Assembly (NCBI GenBank): GCA_017447815.1
Contig: JAFSMS010000108.1
Span: 1 to 44,274 of the forward strand
Length of the DNA stretch: 44,274 bases
Direction of reading: 5' to 3'
Origin: Bacteroidales bacterium
GTDB lineage: Bacteria > Bacteroidota > Bacteroidia > Bacteroidales > UBA932
The position numbers were made by a program, and so were the translations under genes. Every line of letters begins with the position of its first letter. Positions within the stretch are counted from its first letter, which is position 1. This document shows positions 1 through 9,250 of the stretch, in pieces. The notes under the pieces are model-generated. The model was not told where the DNA came from. It saw nothing but the letters and a program-made list of their open reading frames with translations, and made no database searches.

Positions 1-296
1 CCTGCGGTGCCACGCCCCTCCTTCTTACCGTTCCCGGCGAAAACGTTCCGCAGGATGCCTGTTTCGCGGATTTCAAGCCGCTGATCACGTTGAACCGGGC
101 CAATGGCGGCGCGACCTATTTCAATGACGGGGAGCTGGTCGCCAAATGGAGCCCTCGGGATGTTCCCGAAGGCTCCGATCTGAAAGGGCTTCTGGAGCGG
201 GATCCGGTGGACGTTTCCACCGAGTTTACGGTCCAGCGCCGGATCAAGGCACAGGGGTTTGCCCTGTACCTCGTGGCGCTGCTTCTGCTGCTATAG
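1..296 (+). CDS. C-terminal fragment of a probable DoxX-type membrane protein (BT_3928-like)
   Basis: An open frame enters from the left edge (first full codon at base 3) and ends with TAG at 294-296, giving the last 98 residues of a longer protein. The middle reads NGGATYFNDGELVAKWSPRD and the end is a hydrophobic segment, FALYLVALLLLL. This resembles the C-terminal part of Bacteroidales DoxX-family proteins, where a thioredoxin-like stretch with a 'dG.lv.kWs..d.P' motif precedes a last membrane segment. The match is from memory and weak, so the product name is tentative. The gene converges on cotH: its TAG directly abuts the CTA (reverse TAG) of the opposite gene. Confidence 0.45.
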   Translation, partial: CGATPLLLTVPGENVPQDACFADFKPLITLNRANGGATYFNDGELVAKWSPRDVPEGSDLKGLLERDPVDVSTEFTVQRRIKAQGFALYLVALLLLL

Positions 297-2057
297 CTTG
301 TTGATTTCCGTGTCCAGCCACGACAGGCGCTGGGTATAGAAATCCTTCATGTAGGCGACCGCCTCCGACCAGGAGTTGAAATTGTCCGGCGGGTAGTAGT
401 AGTTGCGGGCGGCGCGCGGATTCTTTCCGGCGCTCACGTTGTGGTCGTAGGCCGGCTTGTTATACTCCGCCATCTTGTCGATGAAATCCGGGATCATGTC
501 GAGCCGGGGCTTCACGAGGTTCCAGCGCTCCTTGAGGGCCGCCACGAAGAGCGGATCCTCGAACAGGTACTGGGAGTAGCTCTTCTGGGAGCCGTCCCGG
601 TCGCCGTTCTCGAAGGAACCGCCCCGGATCTTGATGAACCATCCCTTGGGACCGTCCATGCCGTAGTCCAGGTTGAAATCACTCCCGATGTAGGAGCAGT
701 TGCCCAGGGCCAGGTCGAAGTCCCACACCATGGGCATGAACAGCTTGGTGTCCCTGTCCTTGGCGAAGTAGGTGGAAAGGCGCATGCCGCCGTCCACGTT
801 CATGGTCAGCTCCTGGACGATGTAGTTCCCGATGAAGGTGTACAGGTCCAGTTTGGACTGGTAACCGGTCTCGGGATCGAAGGAACGCTCCTTCAGGAGG
901 CGCTCCACGTCGTTCACATACTCGGTGATATAGGCCATCTGGGCCTGGGCGTCGGCCGAGTTGTCCGGATTGTTCCGGTCTCCGAAGTCGGGGTCCTTGA
1001 ACTTGATCTTCTTCTGGAAGGTCTCGGTCCGGAAGTAGCGGTCATAGTCGCCCTTGTTGTCGATTTCCAGGAGATAGCCGCCGTCGGTCTCGCCGGGACC
1101 CACCACCGTGATGGGGATCTTGTTCTCCCGGTCCGCTTCCTTGGCTTCCACCAGCAGGTAGCAGCCGCCGTACCGGCCGTTGAAATAGACTTCGGCGGCG
1201 CGGTATTTCGGAGTCCAGGGCATGGAAACGAGGCGGGAGATGCGGAGGGCGACCGCGTTCCGCAGCAAGGTCGGATCCTGGACGTCGGCCAGCAGGAGCC
1301 AGTCCTTGTCGCCCTTCATCCCGAACACTTTCCGATGCTCGGCCAGTTTGATCTTGTAGGAATGCTTGATCCCTCCCTCGGCGTCGTAGGAGGTGTTTCC
1401 GCGGCCACGGATGCGCATCTGGAGCACCTGGGAGTCGTTTTCGTAAGCCTCTTCGTCGTCATCCTCGTACATGCCCTTGGGATCCCGGAAGCGGACGGTC
1501 CCGTCCACCCAGGTGTATTCGCCTTCCGCCAGGCGCTGGGTCTCCTGTTCCCAGGTGATGTCGATGCGGGGGAAATCTTTCACGTCCGTAGTGGCGTTGT
1601 ACGTAGGATAGCGGGGAACATCGGCCCCGGTGTCTTCCCAGGTCCGGAGGGTCTGCGGCTGGGGTTGCGGCTGCGGCTCCGGCTCGGGTTCCGGCTCGGG
1701 CTGCGGACTGTCCTTGGATTTCACGGTAATCCGGCAGCGGGCCGAATGCCCGCCGTCCCGGCTGGTCGCTGTGATGCTGGCGCTACCTGCGGCCAGGGCC
1801 GTGACAAGGCCCTGAGCATCCACGACGGCCACCTTTTCGTTGTTGGTGGACCATTCCACCGCGGGATCCTTGGCATCCGCCGGGACCACCTTGGCCTCGA
1901 GCCTGAAGGTTTCCCCTTCGTACAGGGATTTGGTCAGGGGAGAGACCGTAACGTCCTTGACGTGGACGACGGCCTCTTCGATGGCGTCCGGGTTACAAGA
2001 CACGCCCGCAAGAGCGAGCGTGCAAACCGCCAAAAAGCGGATATTCTTGAATTTCAT
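291..2057 (-). CDS. CotH-kinase-family lipoprotein with bacterial Ig-like (Big_2) domain
   Basis: 588 residues starting at MKFKNIRFLAV. An upstream in-frame ATG at 2126 lies inside infB and would bury the signal peptide, so 2057 is chosen. A lipoprotein signal ends at Cys21 (LAGVSC), so the product is probably anchored in the outer membrane or on the surface. Residues about 31-115 are a Big_2-type Ig domain (SLYEGETFRLEAKVVPADA). A Pro/Glu/Gln linker follows at about 118-140. The remainder is a CotH-like domain with YGGCYLLVE and the acidic MVWDFDLALGN motif. CotH of Bacillus is a spore-coat kinase; Bacteroidota homologues are common but their substrates are unknown. It begins 4 bp after the infB stop, so it is probably the last gene of the rimP-nusA-infB transcript. 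Confidence 0.85.
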   Translation of the reverse strand: MKFKNIRFLAVCTLALAGVSCNPDAIEEAVVHVKDVTVSPLTKSLYEGETFRLEAKVVPADAKDPAVEWSTNNEKVAVVDAQGLVTALAAGSASITATSRDGGHSARCRITVKSKDSPQPEPEPEPEPQPQPQPQTLRTWEDTGADVPRYPTYNATTDVKDFPRIDITWEQETQRLAEGEYTWVDGTVRFRDPKGMYEDDDEEAYENDSQVLQMRIRGRGNTSYDAEGGIKHSYKIKLAEHRKVFGMKGDKDWLLLADVQDPTLLRNAVALRISRLVSMPWTPKYRAAEVYFNGRYGGCYLLVEAKEADRENKIPITVVGPGETDGGYLLEIDNKGDYDRYFRTETFQKKIKFKDPDFGDRNNPDNSADAQAQMAYITEYVNDVERLLKERSFDPETGYQSKLDLYTFIGNYIVQELTMNVDGGMRLSTYFAKDRDTKLFMPMVWDFDLALGNCSYIGSDFNLDYGMDGPKGWFIKIRGGSFENGDRDGSQKSYSQYLFEDPLFVAALKERWNLVKPRLDMIPDFIDKMAEYNKPAYDHNVSAGKNPRAARNYYYPPDNFNSWSEAVAYMKDFYTQRLSWLDTEINKL

Positions 2058-2061
2058 CGAC

Positions 2062-4779
2062 TTACAGACTTCTCTTGATCTCCACCACGGTGAAGGCTTC
2101 GATGATGTCCCCGATGTGGATGTCATTGAAACGTTCCAGGGCGCAGCCGCATTCGAAGCCGGCGGCGACTTCCTTGGCGTCGTCCTTGCCCCGCTGGAGG
2201 GAGGCGAGGGAGCCGGTATACACCACGATGCCGTCGCGGATGAGCCGGACCTGGGCCTTGGCCGTGAGTTTGCCTTCCTTGACCTGGCAGCCGGCGATGG
2301 TGCCCACCTTGGAGATCTTGAAGGTCTGCTTGACCTCGGCGGTCGCAGTGACCTCCTCCTTCTTCTCCGGCTCGAGCATACCCTCGATACCTTCCTTGAC
2401 CTCGTTGATACAGTCGTAGATGACGGAGTAGAGGCGGATTTCGATGCCTTCCTTCTCTGCCGAGCGGCGGGCTTCCGCGGAAGGACGCACCTGGAAGCCG
2501 ATGATGACGGCGTCGGAGGCTTCGGCCAGCAGGACGTCGGATTCGGAAATCTGACCCACGGCCTTGTGGATGACGTTCACGCGGACCTCCTCGGTGGAAA
2601 GCTTGATGAGGGAATCGGACAGGGCTTCCACGGAACCGTCCACATCGCCTTTCACGATGACGTTGAGTTCCTTGAAGTTGCCGATGGCGATACGGCGGCC
2701 GATCTCTTCCAGGGTGAGGTGCTTCTGCGTCTTGATGCCCTGGATGCGGATGAGTTGTTCGCGCTTCTGGGCGATGGACTTGGCCTCTTTTTCATCGGCC
2801 ATGATGTTGAACTTTTCACCGGCGGCCGGGGCGCCGTTGAGGCCCAGGATGCTCACGGGCGTGGAAGGACCGGCGCTTTCCACCTTCTGTCCGCGCTCGT
2901 TGAACATGGCCTTCACGCGGCCGTAGTAACAGCCGGAGATGATGACATCTCCCACACGCATGGTTCCGTCCTGCACCAGCACCGTGGCCAGATAGCCGCG
3001 GCCCTTGTCCAGGGAACTTTCGATGACGGCGCCGCTTCCCATTTTGTTGGGATTGGCCTTGAGTTCCAGGAGGTCGGTCTCGAAGAGCACCTTTTCCAAC
3101 AGTTTGTCCACGTTGATGCCTTTCTTGGCCGATATTTCCTGGCACTGGTACTTGCCGCCCCAGTCTTCCACGAGGATGTTCATTTCGGACAACTGGCGGC
3201 GGATGGTGTCGGGGTTGGCACCGGGCTTGTCAATCTTGTTGATGGCGAAGACCATGGGAACGCCGGCGGCCTGTGCATGGGCGATGGCTTCCTTGGTCTG
3301 GGGCATCACGGCGTCGTCGGCCGCGATGATGATGATGGCGAGGTCTGTCATCTGGGCGCCGCGGGCACGCATGGCGGTGAAGGCTTCGTGACCCGGGGTG
3401 TCCAGAAAAGTGATGTGACGGCCGTTGGGGAGTTGGACGTTGTAGGCGCCAATGTGCTGGGTGATACCGCCGGCCTCACCGGCAATCACGTTGGACTTGC
3501 GGATGTTGTCCAGCAGGGAGGTCTTACCGTGGTCCACATGGCCCATGACGGTGATCACGGGCGGGCGTTCCACCAGGTCTTCTTCCCGGTCGGGTTCCTG
3601 CTGCTGGATTTCCTCGGTGAGTTCAGCGGTGACGAATTCCACCTTGTAGCCGAATTCCTCGGCCACGAGGACCAGGGTTTCCGCATCCAGGCGCTGGTTG
3701 ATGGACACCATCATGCCCAGGGACATGCAGGCGCCGATCACCTTCACCACCGGGGTGTTGTTCATCAGGGTGGCCAGGTCGTTCACCGTCACGAACTCGG
3801 TCACTTTCAGGATCTTGTTCTCTGCGGCGGCGGCACGCATCTCTTCTTCGGAACGGATGGCGGCAATTTCGCGCTTCTCCTTGCGGTGCTTGGCGCCGAA
3901 ATTGTTTTTGCTCTCGTTCATCTTGGCGTAGGTTTCCTTCACCTGCTTCTGGATTTCCTTCTGCAGTTCTTCCTGCTCGGCCTCCGTCATGGCGGGTTTG
4001 AAGCGTTCGCCCTTCTTGGCGGGGCGGGCTTTCTTCTCTTCCTTCTTCTTGGGGGCCTTTTCGGCCTGCACCTTGGTTACGTCCACCTTCTGGGACCCGC
4101 TGCTCTTGATGCGTTCGCGCTTTTTGTTGCGTTTGGGATCAAACTGGGAGAGGTCGATTTTGCCCAGGACCTTGAAGGGCGCTGCTGCCGGGGCCGAAGA
4201 GGTTTCCGCTGGGGTCGGGGCGGGCTTCTCTTCTTCTTGTGCGGTGGCAGGCTCTTCCTGGGGGGCGGGTTCGGGTTCGGCCACGGGCTCGGGTTCCGCT
4301 ACGGGCTCCGGTTCGGGTTCCGGTTCAGGCTCGGCCACGGGTTCCGGTTCAGGCTCGGCCACGGGTTCGGGCTCGGGTTCCGCCACGGGCTCCGGTTCAG
4401 GCTCGGCCACGGGTTCGGGCTCTGCAACGGGCTCCGGTTCGGGCTCGGCCACGGGCTCGGGTTCCACGATGTTGCGGGACAGGTTGTTGCTCTTGATGAC
4501 CGTCACGCGTTCGGGTTCGAACTCGTCTTCTTCGACGTCCTGTTTCCTCGACGCCTTGTCCAGGATTTCGGTCAGTTTGACATCCACCTTTTCGGCGGCT
4601 TCCTTCAGTTCCAGGTCTTTTCCGAACTTTTTATGGAGTTCCGGAAGATACTCGTCCGACACTTTCATGTTGGGATTGGCGCCTTCGATGCCGGCGCCCT
4701 TGGAATTGAGGAAGTCCACCAGGGTGTCAAGCCCGATGTTGAATTGTTTGATAAGTTTCGATAGTCTGATTTCTGCCAT
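2062..4779 (-). CDS. infB: Translation initiation factor IF-2
   Basis: 905 residues. The GTPase brings initiator fMet-tRNA to the 30S subunit and promotes 50S joining in the cytoplasm. The N-terminus ([16 protein letters not shown]) is the IF2_N helical domain. Residues about 105-175 are an unusual run of Glu-Pro-Val-Ala repeats, followed by a Lys/Glu-rich linker. G-domain motifs are clear: MGHVDHGKT near 410, DTPGHE near 460 and NKIDKPG near 515. Domains II to IV follow, ending [10 protein letters not shown]-like ([10 protein letters not shown]). It sits 26 bp after nusA in the order rimP-nusA-infB, which is conserved in many bacteria. A purine-rich AAGGGG lies about 6 bp before the start. 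Confidence 0.97.
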   Translation of the reverse strand: MAEIRLSKLIKQFNIGLDTLVDFLNSKGAGIEGANPNMKVSDEYLPELHKKFGKDLELKEAAEKVDVKLTEILDKASRKQDVEEDEFEPERVTVIKSNNLSRNIVEPEPVAEPEPEPVAEPEPVAEPEPEPVAEPEPEPVAEPEPEPVAEPEPEPEPEPVAEPEPVAEPEPAPQEEPATAQEEEKPAPTPAETSSAPAAAPFKVLGKIDLSQFDPKRNKKRERIKSSGSQKVDVTKVQAEKAPKKKEEKKARPAKKGERFKPAMTEAEQEELQKEIQKQVKETYAKMNESKNNFGAKHRKEKREIAAIRSEEEMRAAAAENKILKVTEFVTVNDLATLMNNTPVVKVIGACMSLGMMVSINQRLDAETLVLVAEEFGYKVEFVTAELTEEIQQQEPDREEDLVERPPVITVMGHVDHGKTSLLDNIRKSNVIAGEAGGITQHIGAYNVQLPNGRHITFLDTPGHEAFTAMRARGAQMTDLAIIIIAADDAVMPQTKEAIAHAQAAGVPMVFAINKIDKPGANPDTIRRQLSEMNILVEDWGGKYQCQEISAKKGINVDKLLEKVLFETDLLELKANPNKMGSGAVIESSLDKGRGYLATVLVQDGTMRVGDVIISGCYYGRVKAMFNERGQKVESAGPSTPVSILGLNGAPAAGEKFNIMADEKEAKSIAQKREQLIRIQGIKTQKHLTLEEIGRRIAIGNFKELNVIVKGDVDGSVEALSDSLIKLSTEEVRVNVIHKAVGQISESDVLLAEASDAVIIGFQVRPSAEARRSAEKEGIEIRLYSVIYDCINEVKEGIEGMLEPEKKEEVTATAEVKQTFKISKVGTIAGCQVKEGKLTAKAQVRLIRDGIVVYTGSLASLQRGKDDAKEVAAGFECGCALERFNDIHIGDIIEAFTVVEIKRSL
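4260..4466 (-). repeat. Coding minisatellite in inf[12 protein letters not shown] repeats
   Basis: A run of degenerate short units built on GGTTC/GGCTC and CCACGGG (plus-strand reading) encodes roughly 70 residues of alternating Pro-Glu with Val-Ala spacers, in frame between the IF2_N domain and the basic linker of IF-2. Units differ mainly at silent positions, which fits repeat expansion followed by drift under protein-level constraint. Such tracts are prone to copy-number change and to assembly error. Confidence 0.85.
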
Positions 4780-4805
4780 AAATAACCCCTTTTTTGTCTA
4801 AATGA

Positions 4806-6074
4806 TTAATCCTCGAATTCTTCGTGCAGGATGCGGAGCACCTCTTCCACGGTCTCGTCTTCCAGGTCGGCCCGGGAGGCGATGTCGGCCGGAGAAAGCG
4901 CCATGACGCTGCGGGCGGTGTCGCAGCCGATGGACTGCAGCCGTTCGATCACCCAAGGATCGATGACGTCTTCGAATTCGCTCAGCAGGACGTCGTCCTC
5001 CTCTTCCTCGTTCTGAGGGAGTTCACGCCAGACTTCGATTTCGCGGCCCACCAGCATGCCGGCGAGCTTGATGTTCACGCCGCCCTTGCCGATGCCTTTT
5101 TTCACCTCGTCGGCCTGCATGTAAACCTTGATTTTCTCTTCAGGGCTGTCTCCGAGGTCGATGCGGGAGATGCGGGCCGGGTTGAGGGCGCGCTGGATCA
5201 TCAACTGCGGGTTGCCGGACCACTGGATGACGTCGATGTTCTCGTTGCGGAGTTCGCGGACGATTCCCATGATGCGGGAGCCCTTGACGCCGATGCAGGC
5301 GCCGATGGGGTCGATGCGGTCATCGTAGGATTCAACGGCCACCTTGGCCCTTTCACCGGGGATGCGGACCACCTTCTTCACGGTGATGAGTCCGTCGTAG
5401 ATTTCCGGAACCTCCATCTCGAAGAGTTTCTCCAGGAAACTGTCGGTGGTACGGGAGAGGACGATGTACGGGGTGGTGTTGTTCTTCATCTCCACGCTCT
5501 TGATGATGGCGCGGACCGAGTCGCTTTTCTTGAAGCGTTCCCCGGGAATCTGCTCGCTCTTGGGCATGCGGAGTTCGTTGCCTTCCTCGTCCAGGATGAG
5601 CACTTCGTTCTTCCAGGTCTGATACACTTCGCCGGTGAAAATCTCACCCACGCGCTCGGAATACTTCTTGAACACATTGGCCTTCTCGATATCCATGATA
5701 CGGCCCTGCAGGTTCTGGCGGATGTTCAGGATGCCGCGGCGGCCGAAGGACGCCAGGGAGAGTTTGCGGGTGTAACTGTCGCCGATCTCGTAGTCGTCGT
5801 CGCCGGTCTCGGCCTTGATTTCGTCCAGGGTAATCTGGGTGACGGGGTCTTCCACTTCCTCCACCACTTCGAAGTTCTGGTAGATTTCGCAGTCTCCCTT
5901 GTCCACGTTGATGATCACGTCGAAATTGTCGGCGCTGCCGTAGGTCTTGGAAATCTGGGTGAGGAACACATCCTTCAGCACACCCAGCATCACGGCGCGG
6001 TCGATGTTCTTTTCTTCCTTGAAGTCCTTGAAGGCGTCAATCAAGGTTACTTCCTTTTCTTTTTCTTTAGCCAT
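4806..6074 (-). CDS. nusA: Transcription termination/antitermination protein NusA
   Basis: 422 residues, the usual length for a NusA without the extra C-terminal acidic repeats of E. coli. NusA binds RNA polymerase and nascent RNA and affects pausing, hairpin-dependent termination and antitermination. The N-terminal RNAP-binding domain covers about 1-125, the S1 domain about 140-205 (GEIFTGEVYQ, RMPKSEQIPGERF), and tandem KH domains about 210-350 (RIDPIGACIGVKGSRI; ADEVKKGIGKGGVNIKLA). The C-terminus, about 365-422, is a helix-hairpin-helix-like segment (WVIERLQSIGCDTARSVM). It lies 12 bp after rimP. Since NusA acts on leader terminators, the hairpin upstream of rimP may be a target of feedback. 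Confidence 0.96.
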   Translation of the reverse strand: MAKEKEKEVTLIDAFKDFKEEKNIDRAVMLGVLKDVFLTQISKTYGSADNFDVIINVDKGDCEIYQNFEVVEEVEDPVTQITLDEIKAETGDDDYEIGDSYTRKLSLASFGRRGILNIRQNLQGRIMDIEKANVFKKYSERVGEIFTGEVYQTWKNEVLILDEEGNELRMPKSEQIPGERFKKSDSVRAIIKSVEMKNNTTPYIVLSRTTDSFLEKLFEMEVPEIYDGLITVKKVVRIPGERAKVAVESYDDRIDPIGACIGVKGSRIMGIVRELRNENIDVIQWSGNPQLMIQRALNPARISRIDLGDSPEEKIKVYMQADEVKKGIGKGGVNIKLAGMLVGREIEVWRELPQNEEEEDDVLLSEFEDVIDPWVIERLQSIGCDTARSVMALSPADIASRADLEDETVEEVLRILHEEFED

Positions 6075-6086
6075 TATGATAGAATA

Positions 6087-6554
6087 TTATTTGAAATCGA
6101 TAAAAGGCGTGACGGAATTGATTTCAGAGAGGGGACAGGTGTCCGTGTGCTCCACCTTCTCTTTCTTCTTCCTGCCTTCCACGGCCTCCAGGGCCGAGTA
6201 GCGGAGGGTGACGGATTCTTCATCCGCTGCGACGAGGGTGGCGATGAGGCGTTTCCCGCCCTTGAACTTGACATCCACCTGGGTCCCGACGGCCTTGAGG
6301 TACTGCCTGAGCACCTTGAAGGGACGGTCCAGCCCGGCCGATGAAACGGTGAGGGCATAGTCTTCTTCGTCCTGGTTGAAGCACTCGTGCATCACTTTGT
6401 CAATGGCGGCGCAGTCATCCCAGTCCACGATGCCTTCTTCCTTCTCGATGACAATCTCAATGTCATTTTCCGCGCTTACGCTGACTTCCACCAGGAAGCA
6501 GCCCCTTTCTGCGACGGCGGCTTGGACAGCCTGTTCAATCTGCTGTTTTGTCAT
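6087..6554 (-). CDS. rimP: Ribosome maturation factor RimP
   Basis: 155 residues, starting MTKQQIEQAVQAAVAERG. RimP helps assemble the 30S subunit. Family hallmarks visible are the acidic segment with VDWDDCAAIDKVMHECF and the SSAGLDRPFK motif, followed by the small C-terminal SH3-like domain (VDVKFKGGKRLIATLVAADE). The frame stays open upstream to an ATG at 6620, but that ATG lies upstream of the predicted transcription start, so the start at 6554 is preferred. First gene of the rimP-nusA-infB operon. Confidence 0.93.
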   Translation of the reverse strand: MTKQQIEQAVQAAVAERGCFLVEVSVSAENDIEIVIEKEEGIVDWDDCAAIDKVMHECFNQDEEDYALTVSSAGLDRPFKVLRQYLKAVGTQVDVKFKGGKRLIATLVAADEESVTLRYSALEAVEGRKKKEKVEHTDTCPLSEINSVTPFIDFK

Positions 6555-6566
6555 AACCTTCCATAT

Positions 6567-6596
6567 AAAAAAGATAGGGGACCTCCGTCCTCTATC
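6567..6596 (-). terminator. Terminator-like hairpin in the rimP leader (candidate attenuator)
   Basis: On the minus strand GATAGAGGAC, loop GGAG, then GTCCCCTATC form a 10-bp stem with one A-C mismatch, followed at once by six U residues (A-run 6567-6572 on the plus strand). It lies between the predicted rimP promoter and the rimP start, 12 bp before the ATG, so transcripts of the operon must pass it. Confidence 0.7.
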
Positions 6597-6609
6597 TCGT
6601 TCACGGGCG

Positions 6610-6641
6610 CAAAGATACATATTTATTCTGAAAATACCAAA
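6610..6641 (-). promoter_or_regulatory. Predicted rimP-nusA-infB promoter, Bacteroidota type
   Basis: Minus strand reads TTTG (6638-6641), 20 bp, TATCTTTG (6610-6617), an exact match to the Bacteroidota -33/-7 consensus TTTG/TAnnTTTG. The predicted start near 6605 gives a leader of about 50 nt that contains the hairpin at 6573-6596. Confidence 0.8.
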
Positions 6642-6646
6642 TCCGT

Positions 6647-6678
6647 GTTGACAGGAACTCTTTTTTTTGTTAAATTTG
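6647..6678 (+). promoter_or_regulatory. Predicted purA promoter, Bacteroidota type
   Basis: GTTG (6647-6650), 20 bp, TAAATTTG (6671-6678). The -7 element matches TAnnTTTG and the -33 has one mismatch. The -33 boxes of this promoter and the rimP promoter are only 5 bp apart, back to back. The purA ATG at 6684 is 5 bp after the -7 box, so the mRNA is predicted to be leaderless or nearly so. Confidence 0.75.
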
Positions 6679-6683
6679 CAAAT

Positions 6684-7955
6684 ATGGAACAGAACAAATT
6701 AGATATCGTACTCGGCCTCCAGTGGGGGGATGAGGGAAAAGGCAAGGTGGTGGATGTGCTCACTCCTTCCTACAAAGTGGTAGCCCGTTTCCAGGGCGGT
6801 CCCAACGCCGGACACTCGCTGGTTTTTGACGGCGACGGTTTTGTCCTCCACACCGTCCCTTCCGGAATCTTCCGCAAGGATACGGTCAACATCATCGGAA
6901 ACGGCGTCGTCATCGACCCTGTCATCCTCATGGAGGAGGTAGCCGCCATCGAAGCCAAGGGAGTGGACATCAGCGGGAAACTGCTCATCTCCAAGCGCGC
7001 CCACCTTATCCTGCCCACGCACCGCATGCTGGATGCCGCCAGTGAAGCCGCCAAGGGAAAGTCCAAGATCGGGTCCACCCTCAAGGGAATCGGCCCCGCC
7101 TACATGGACAAGACCGGCCGCAACGGCCTGCGGGTGGGAGACATCCTTTCCCGGGATTTCCAGGCCCGCTACGAAGCCCTCAAGAAGAAGCATTTCGGCC
7201 TTCTGGCGCAGTACGATTTCTCTTTTGACATCACCGACTACGAGAAGCGGTGGATGGAGGCCGTCGAGGGCCTGAAGCGGTTCCCGTTCATCGACTCCGA
7301 GGTTTACGTGAACGAGGCCCTTTCCTGCGGCACCCCCATTCTGGCCGAAGGGGCACAGGGCGCCCTCCTGGACATCGACTTCGGCACCTATCCATTTGTC
7401 ACGTCATCCAATACGCTTTCGGCCGGCGTCTGCACGGGCCTGGGTGTCGCGCCCACCCGCGTCGGCAAGGTTTATGGCATTTTCAAGGCCTATTGCACCC
7501 GGGTGGGCAGCGGGCCTTTCCCTACGGAACTCTTCGACGAAGACGGGGAGCGCCTGCGTAGAATCGGCCACGAATTCGGCGCCACCACCGGGCGTCCGCG
7601 CCGTACCGGCTGGCTGGATATGGTGGCCCTCAAGTATGCCGTCATGATGAACGGCGTAACAGACCTCATCATGATGAAATCCGACGTCCTGGACAGTTTC
7701 GACACCGTCAAGGTGGCCGTGGCCTACGAGGAAGAGGGGAAAACGGTCAAGGATTTCCCTTATGACGGCGGAGAGCATGTGAAGCCCGTGTATCAGGAAT
7801 TCCCCGGCTGGAAAACCCCGCTCAGCGGCCTTCGCCGCTACGAGGATTTCCCCGAGGCATTCAAGCAGTATATCGCTTTTATCGAGAAGGAAACCGGCTG
7901 CCGGATCAAAATCGTATCCGTCGGGCCGGACCGGGAAGATACCGTTCTCCGTTAG
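6684..7955 (+). CDS. purA: Adenylosuccinate synthetase
   Basis: 423 residues. PurA couples IMP and aspartate using GTP to make adenylosuccinate, the first step from IMP to AMP. The N-terminal P-loop-like motif QWGDEGKGK holds the catalytic Asp16, and GGPNAGHSL supplies His45. Further signatures are [24 protein letters not shown] and the C-terminal [11 protein letters not shown]. The frame is open upstream to 6387, but [12 protein letters not shown] aligns with the usual PurA start and follows directly on the promoter. Its TAG overlaps the reverse-strand stop of purB, the next enzyme in the AMP branch. Confidence 0.97.
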   Translation: MEQNKLDIVLGLQWGDEGKGKVVDVLTPSYKVVARFQGGPNAGHSLVFDGDGFVLHTVPSGIFRKDTVNIIGNGVVIDPVILMEEVAAIEAKGVDISGKLLISKRAHLILPTHRMLDAASEAAKGKSKIGSTLKGIGPAYMDKTGRNGLRVGDILSRDFQARYEALKKKHFGLLAQYDFSFDITDYEKRWMEAVEGLKRFPFIDSEVYVNEALSCGTPILAEGAQGALLDIDFGTYPFVTSSNTLSAGVCTGLGVAPTRVGKVYGIFKAYCTRVGSGPFPTELFDEDGERLRRIGHEFGATTGRPRRTGWLDMVALKYAVMMNGVTDLIMMKSDVLDSFDTVKVAVAYEEEGKTVKDFPYDGGEHVKPVYQEFPGWKTPLSGLRRYEDFPEAFKQYIAFIEKETGCRIKIVSVGPDREDTVLR

Positions 7956-9247
7956 GCAATGCCCACACGGGAGAAAATCTCATCCACGTTCTTGAAGTAA
8001 TAATCCAGGGTAAAGCACTGATCCAGTTCTTCCCTGGATATTTTTTCACTCACCAGCGGCGAAGCCTCCAGCAGGGTCTTGTAGTCCTTGTTCTGGGTCC
8101 AGGCTTCCATGGCGATGGGCTGCACCGTGTCATAGGCCTGTTCGCGGGAAAGCCCCTTGGCGATGAGGGCGTTCATCACGCGCTGGGCGAAGATGACCCC
8201 GCGTGTCCGGTAAATGTTCGCGAGCATGGTTTCCGGATAGACCACCAGGTTTTCCAGGATGCCTTTGAAGCGCTGGAGCATGTAGTCCAGCAGTTCGGTC
8301 GCATCCGGAAGCACAATCCGTTCGGTGCTGGAATGGGAGATGTCGCGCTCGTGCCAGAGGGCGACGTTCTCATAGGCCGTGGCCATATAGCCGCGCATCA
8401 CGCGTGCGCAGCCGCAGATGTTCTCGGACGAGATGGGGTTGCGTTTGTGCGGCATGGCGCTGGAGCCTTTCTGCCCCTTGCGGAAGGCTTCTTCCACTTC
8501 GCGGACCTCGGTGCGCTGGAGGTTGCGCACCTCGAAGGCCATCTGCTCCAGGGTGGAGGCAATGAGGGCCAGGGTGCCCACATAGCAGGCATGGCGGTCG
8601 CGTTGCAGCACCTGGGTGGAGATGCGGGCCGATTCGATGCCCAGTTTTCCGCAGACATAGTCCTGGATGAAGGGAGGGATGTTGGCGAAGTTGCCCACGG
8701 CGCCGCTCATCTTGCCGGCTTCCACACCGGCGGCGGCATAGCGGAAGCGCTCGAGGTTGCGCTTCATTTCCTCATACCAGAGCGCCCACTTGAGGCCGAA
8801 ACTGGTGATGTCGGCATGGATGCCGTGCGTGCGGCCGATGCAGGGGGTGGATTTGAACTCCAGCGCACGGCGCCGGAGCACCTCCAGGAATTCCTCCAGG
8901 TCTTTCAGGAGGATGGCATCGGCCTGCTTGAGCAGGTATCCGTTGGCCGTGTCCACGACGTCGGTGGAGGTGAGGCCGTAGTGCACCCATTTGCGTTCTT
9001 CGCCCAGGCTCTCGCTGACGGCGCGGGTGAAAGCCACCACGTCATGACGGGTCTGCTCTTCGATTTCCCGTATGCGGGAAACCTCGAAGCGGGCGTTGAC
9101 CCTAATCTTTTCCACATCTTCGGCCGGGATGACACCCAGTTTGCTCCAAGCCTCACAAGAGAGGATCTCTACCTGCAGGTAGGCACCGAACTTGTTTTCT
9201 TCGGTCCATACGTCCCGCATTACTTTCCGGGAATAGCGCTCAATCAT
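7952..9247 (-). CDS. purB: Adenylosuccinate lyase
   Basis: 431 residues. PurB removes fumarate from SAICAR (step to AICAR) and from adenylosuccinate (step to AMP), so it serves both IMP and AMP synthesis. The fumarase/aspartase signature [16 protein letters not shown] is present, as are the His motif [16 protein letters not shown] and [11 protein letters not shown]. The length matches the PurB family of B. subtilis type. It lies 3 bp after purC, so the two form an operon read from the promoter at 10214-10245. It converges on purA with overlapping stop codons. Confidence 0.97.
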   Translation of the reverse strand: MIERYSRKVMRDVWTEENKFGAYLQVEILSCEAWSKLGVIPAEDVEKIRVNARFEVSRIREIEEQTRHDVVAFTRAVSESLGEERKWVHYGLTSTDVVDTANGYLLKQADAILLKDLEEFLEVLRRRALEFKSTPCIGRTHGIHADITSFGLKWALWYEEMKRNLERFRYAAAGVEAGKMSGAVGNFANIPPFIQDYVCGKLGIESARISTQVLQRDRHACYVGTLALIASTLEQMAFEVRNLQRTEVREVEEAFRKGQKGSSAMPHKRNPISSENICGCARVMRGYMATAYENVALWHERDISHSSTERIVLPDATELLDYMLQRFKGILENLVVYPETMLANIYRTRGVIFAQRVMNALIAKGLSREQAYDTVQPIAMEAWTQNKDYKTLLEASPLVSEKISREELDQCFTLDYYFKNVDEIFSRVGIA

Positions 9248-9250
9248 GCT

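Noticed and set aside
4260-4466. CRISPR-like or tandem satellite array
   Set aside because: The repeats are in frame within IF-2, have no unique spacers and vary at silent sites, so they are a coding minisatellite.
1840-4764. 974-codon plus-strand open frame opposite infB and the 5' part of cotH
   Set aside because: Low-complexity Gly/Phe/Leu-rich shadow of the Pro-Glu repeats and GTPase region of infB.
6555-6620. Longer rimP start at 6620
   Set aside because: The ATG lies upstream of the predicted transcription start, and the extra residues would span the leader hairpin.
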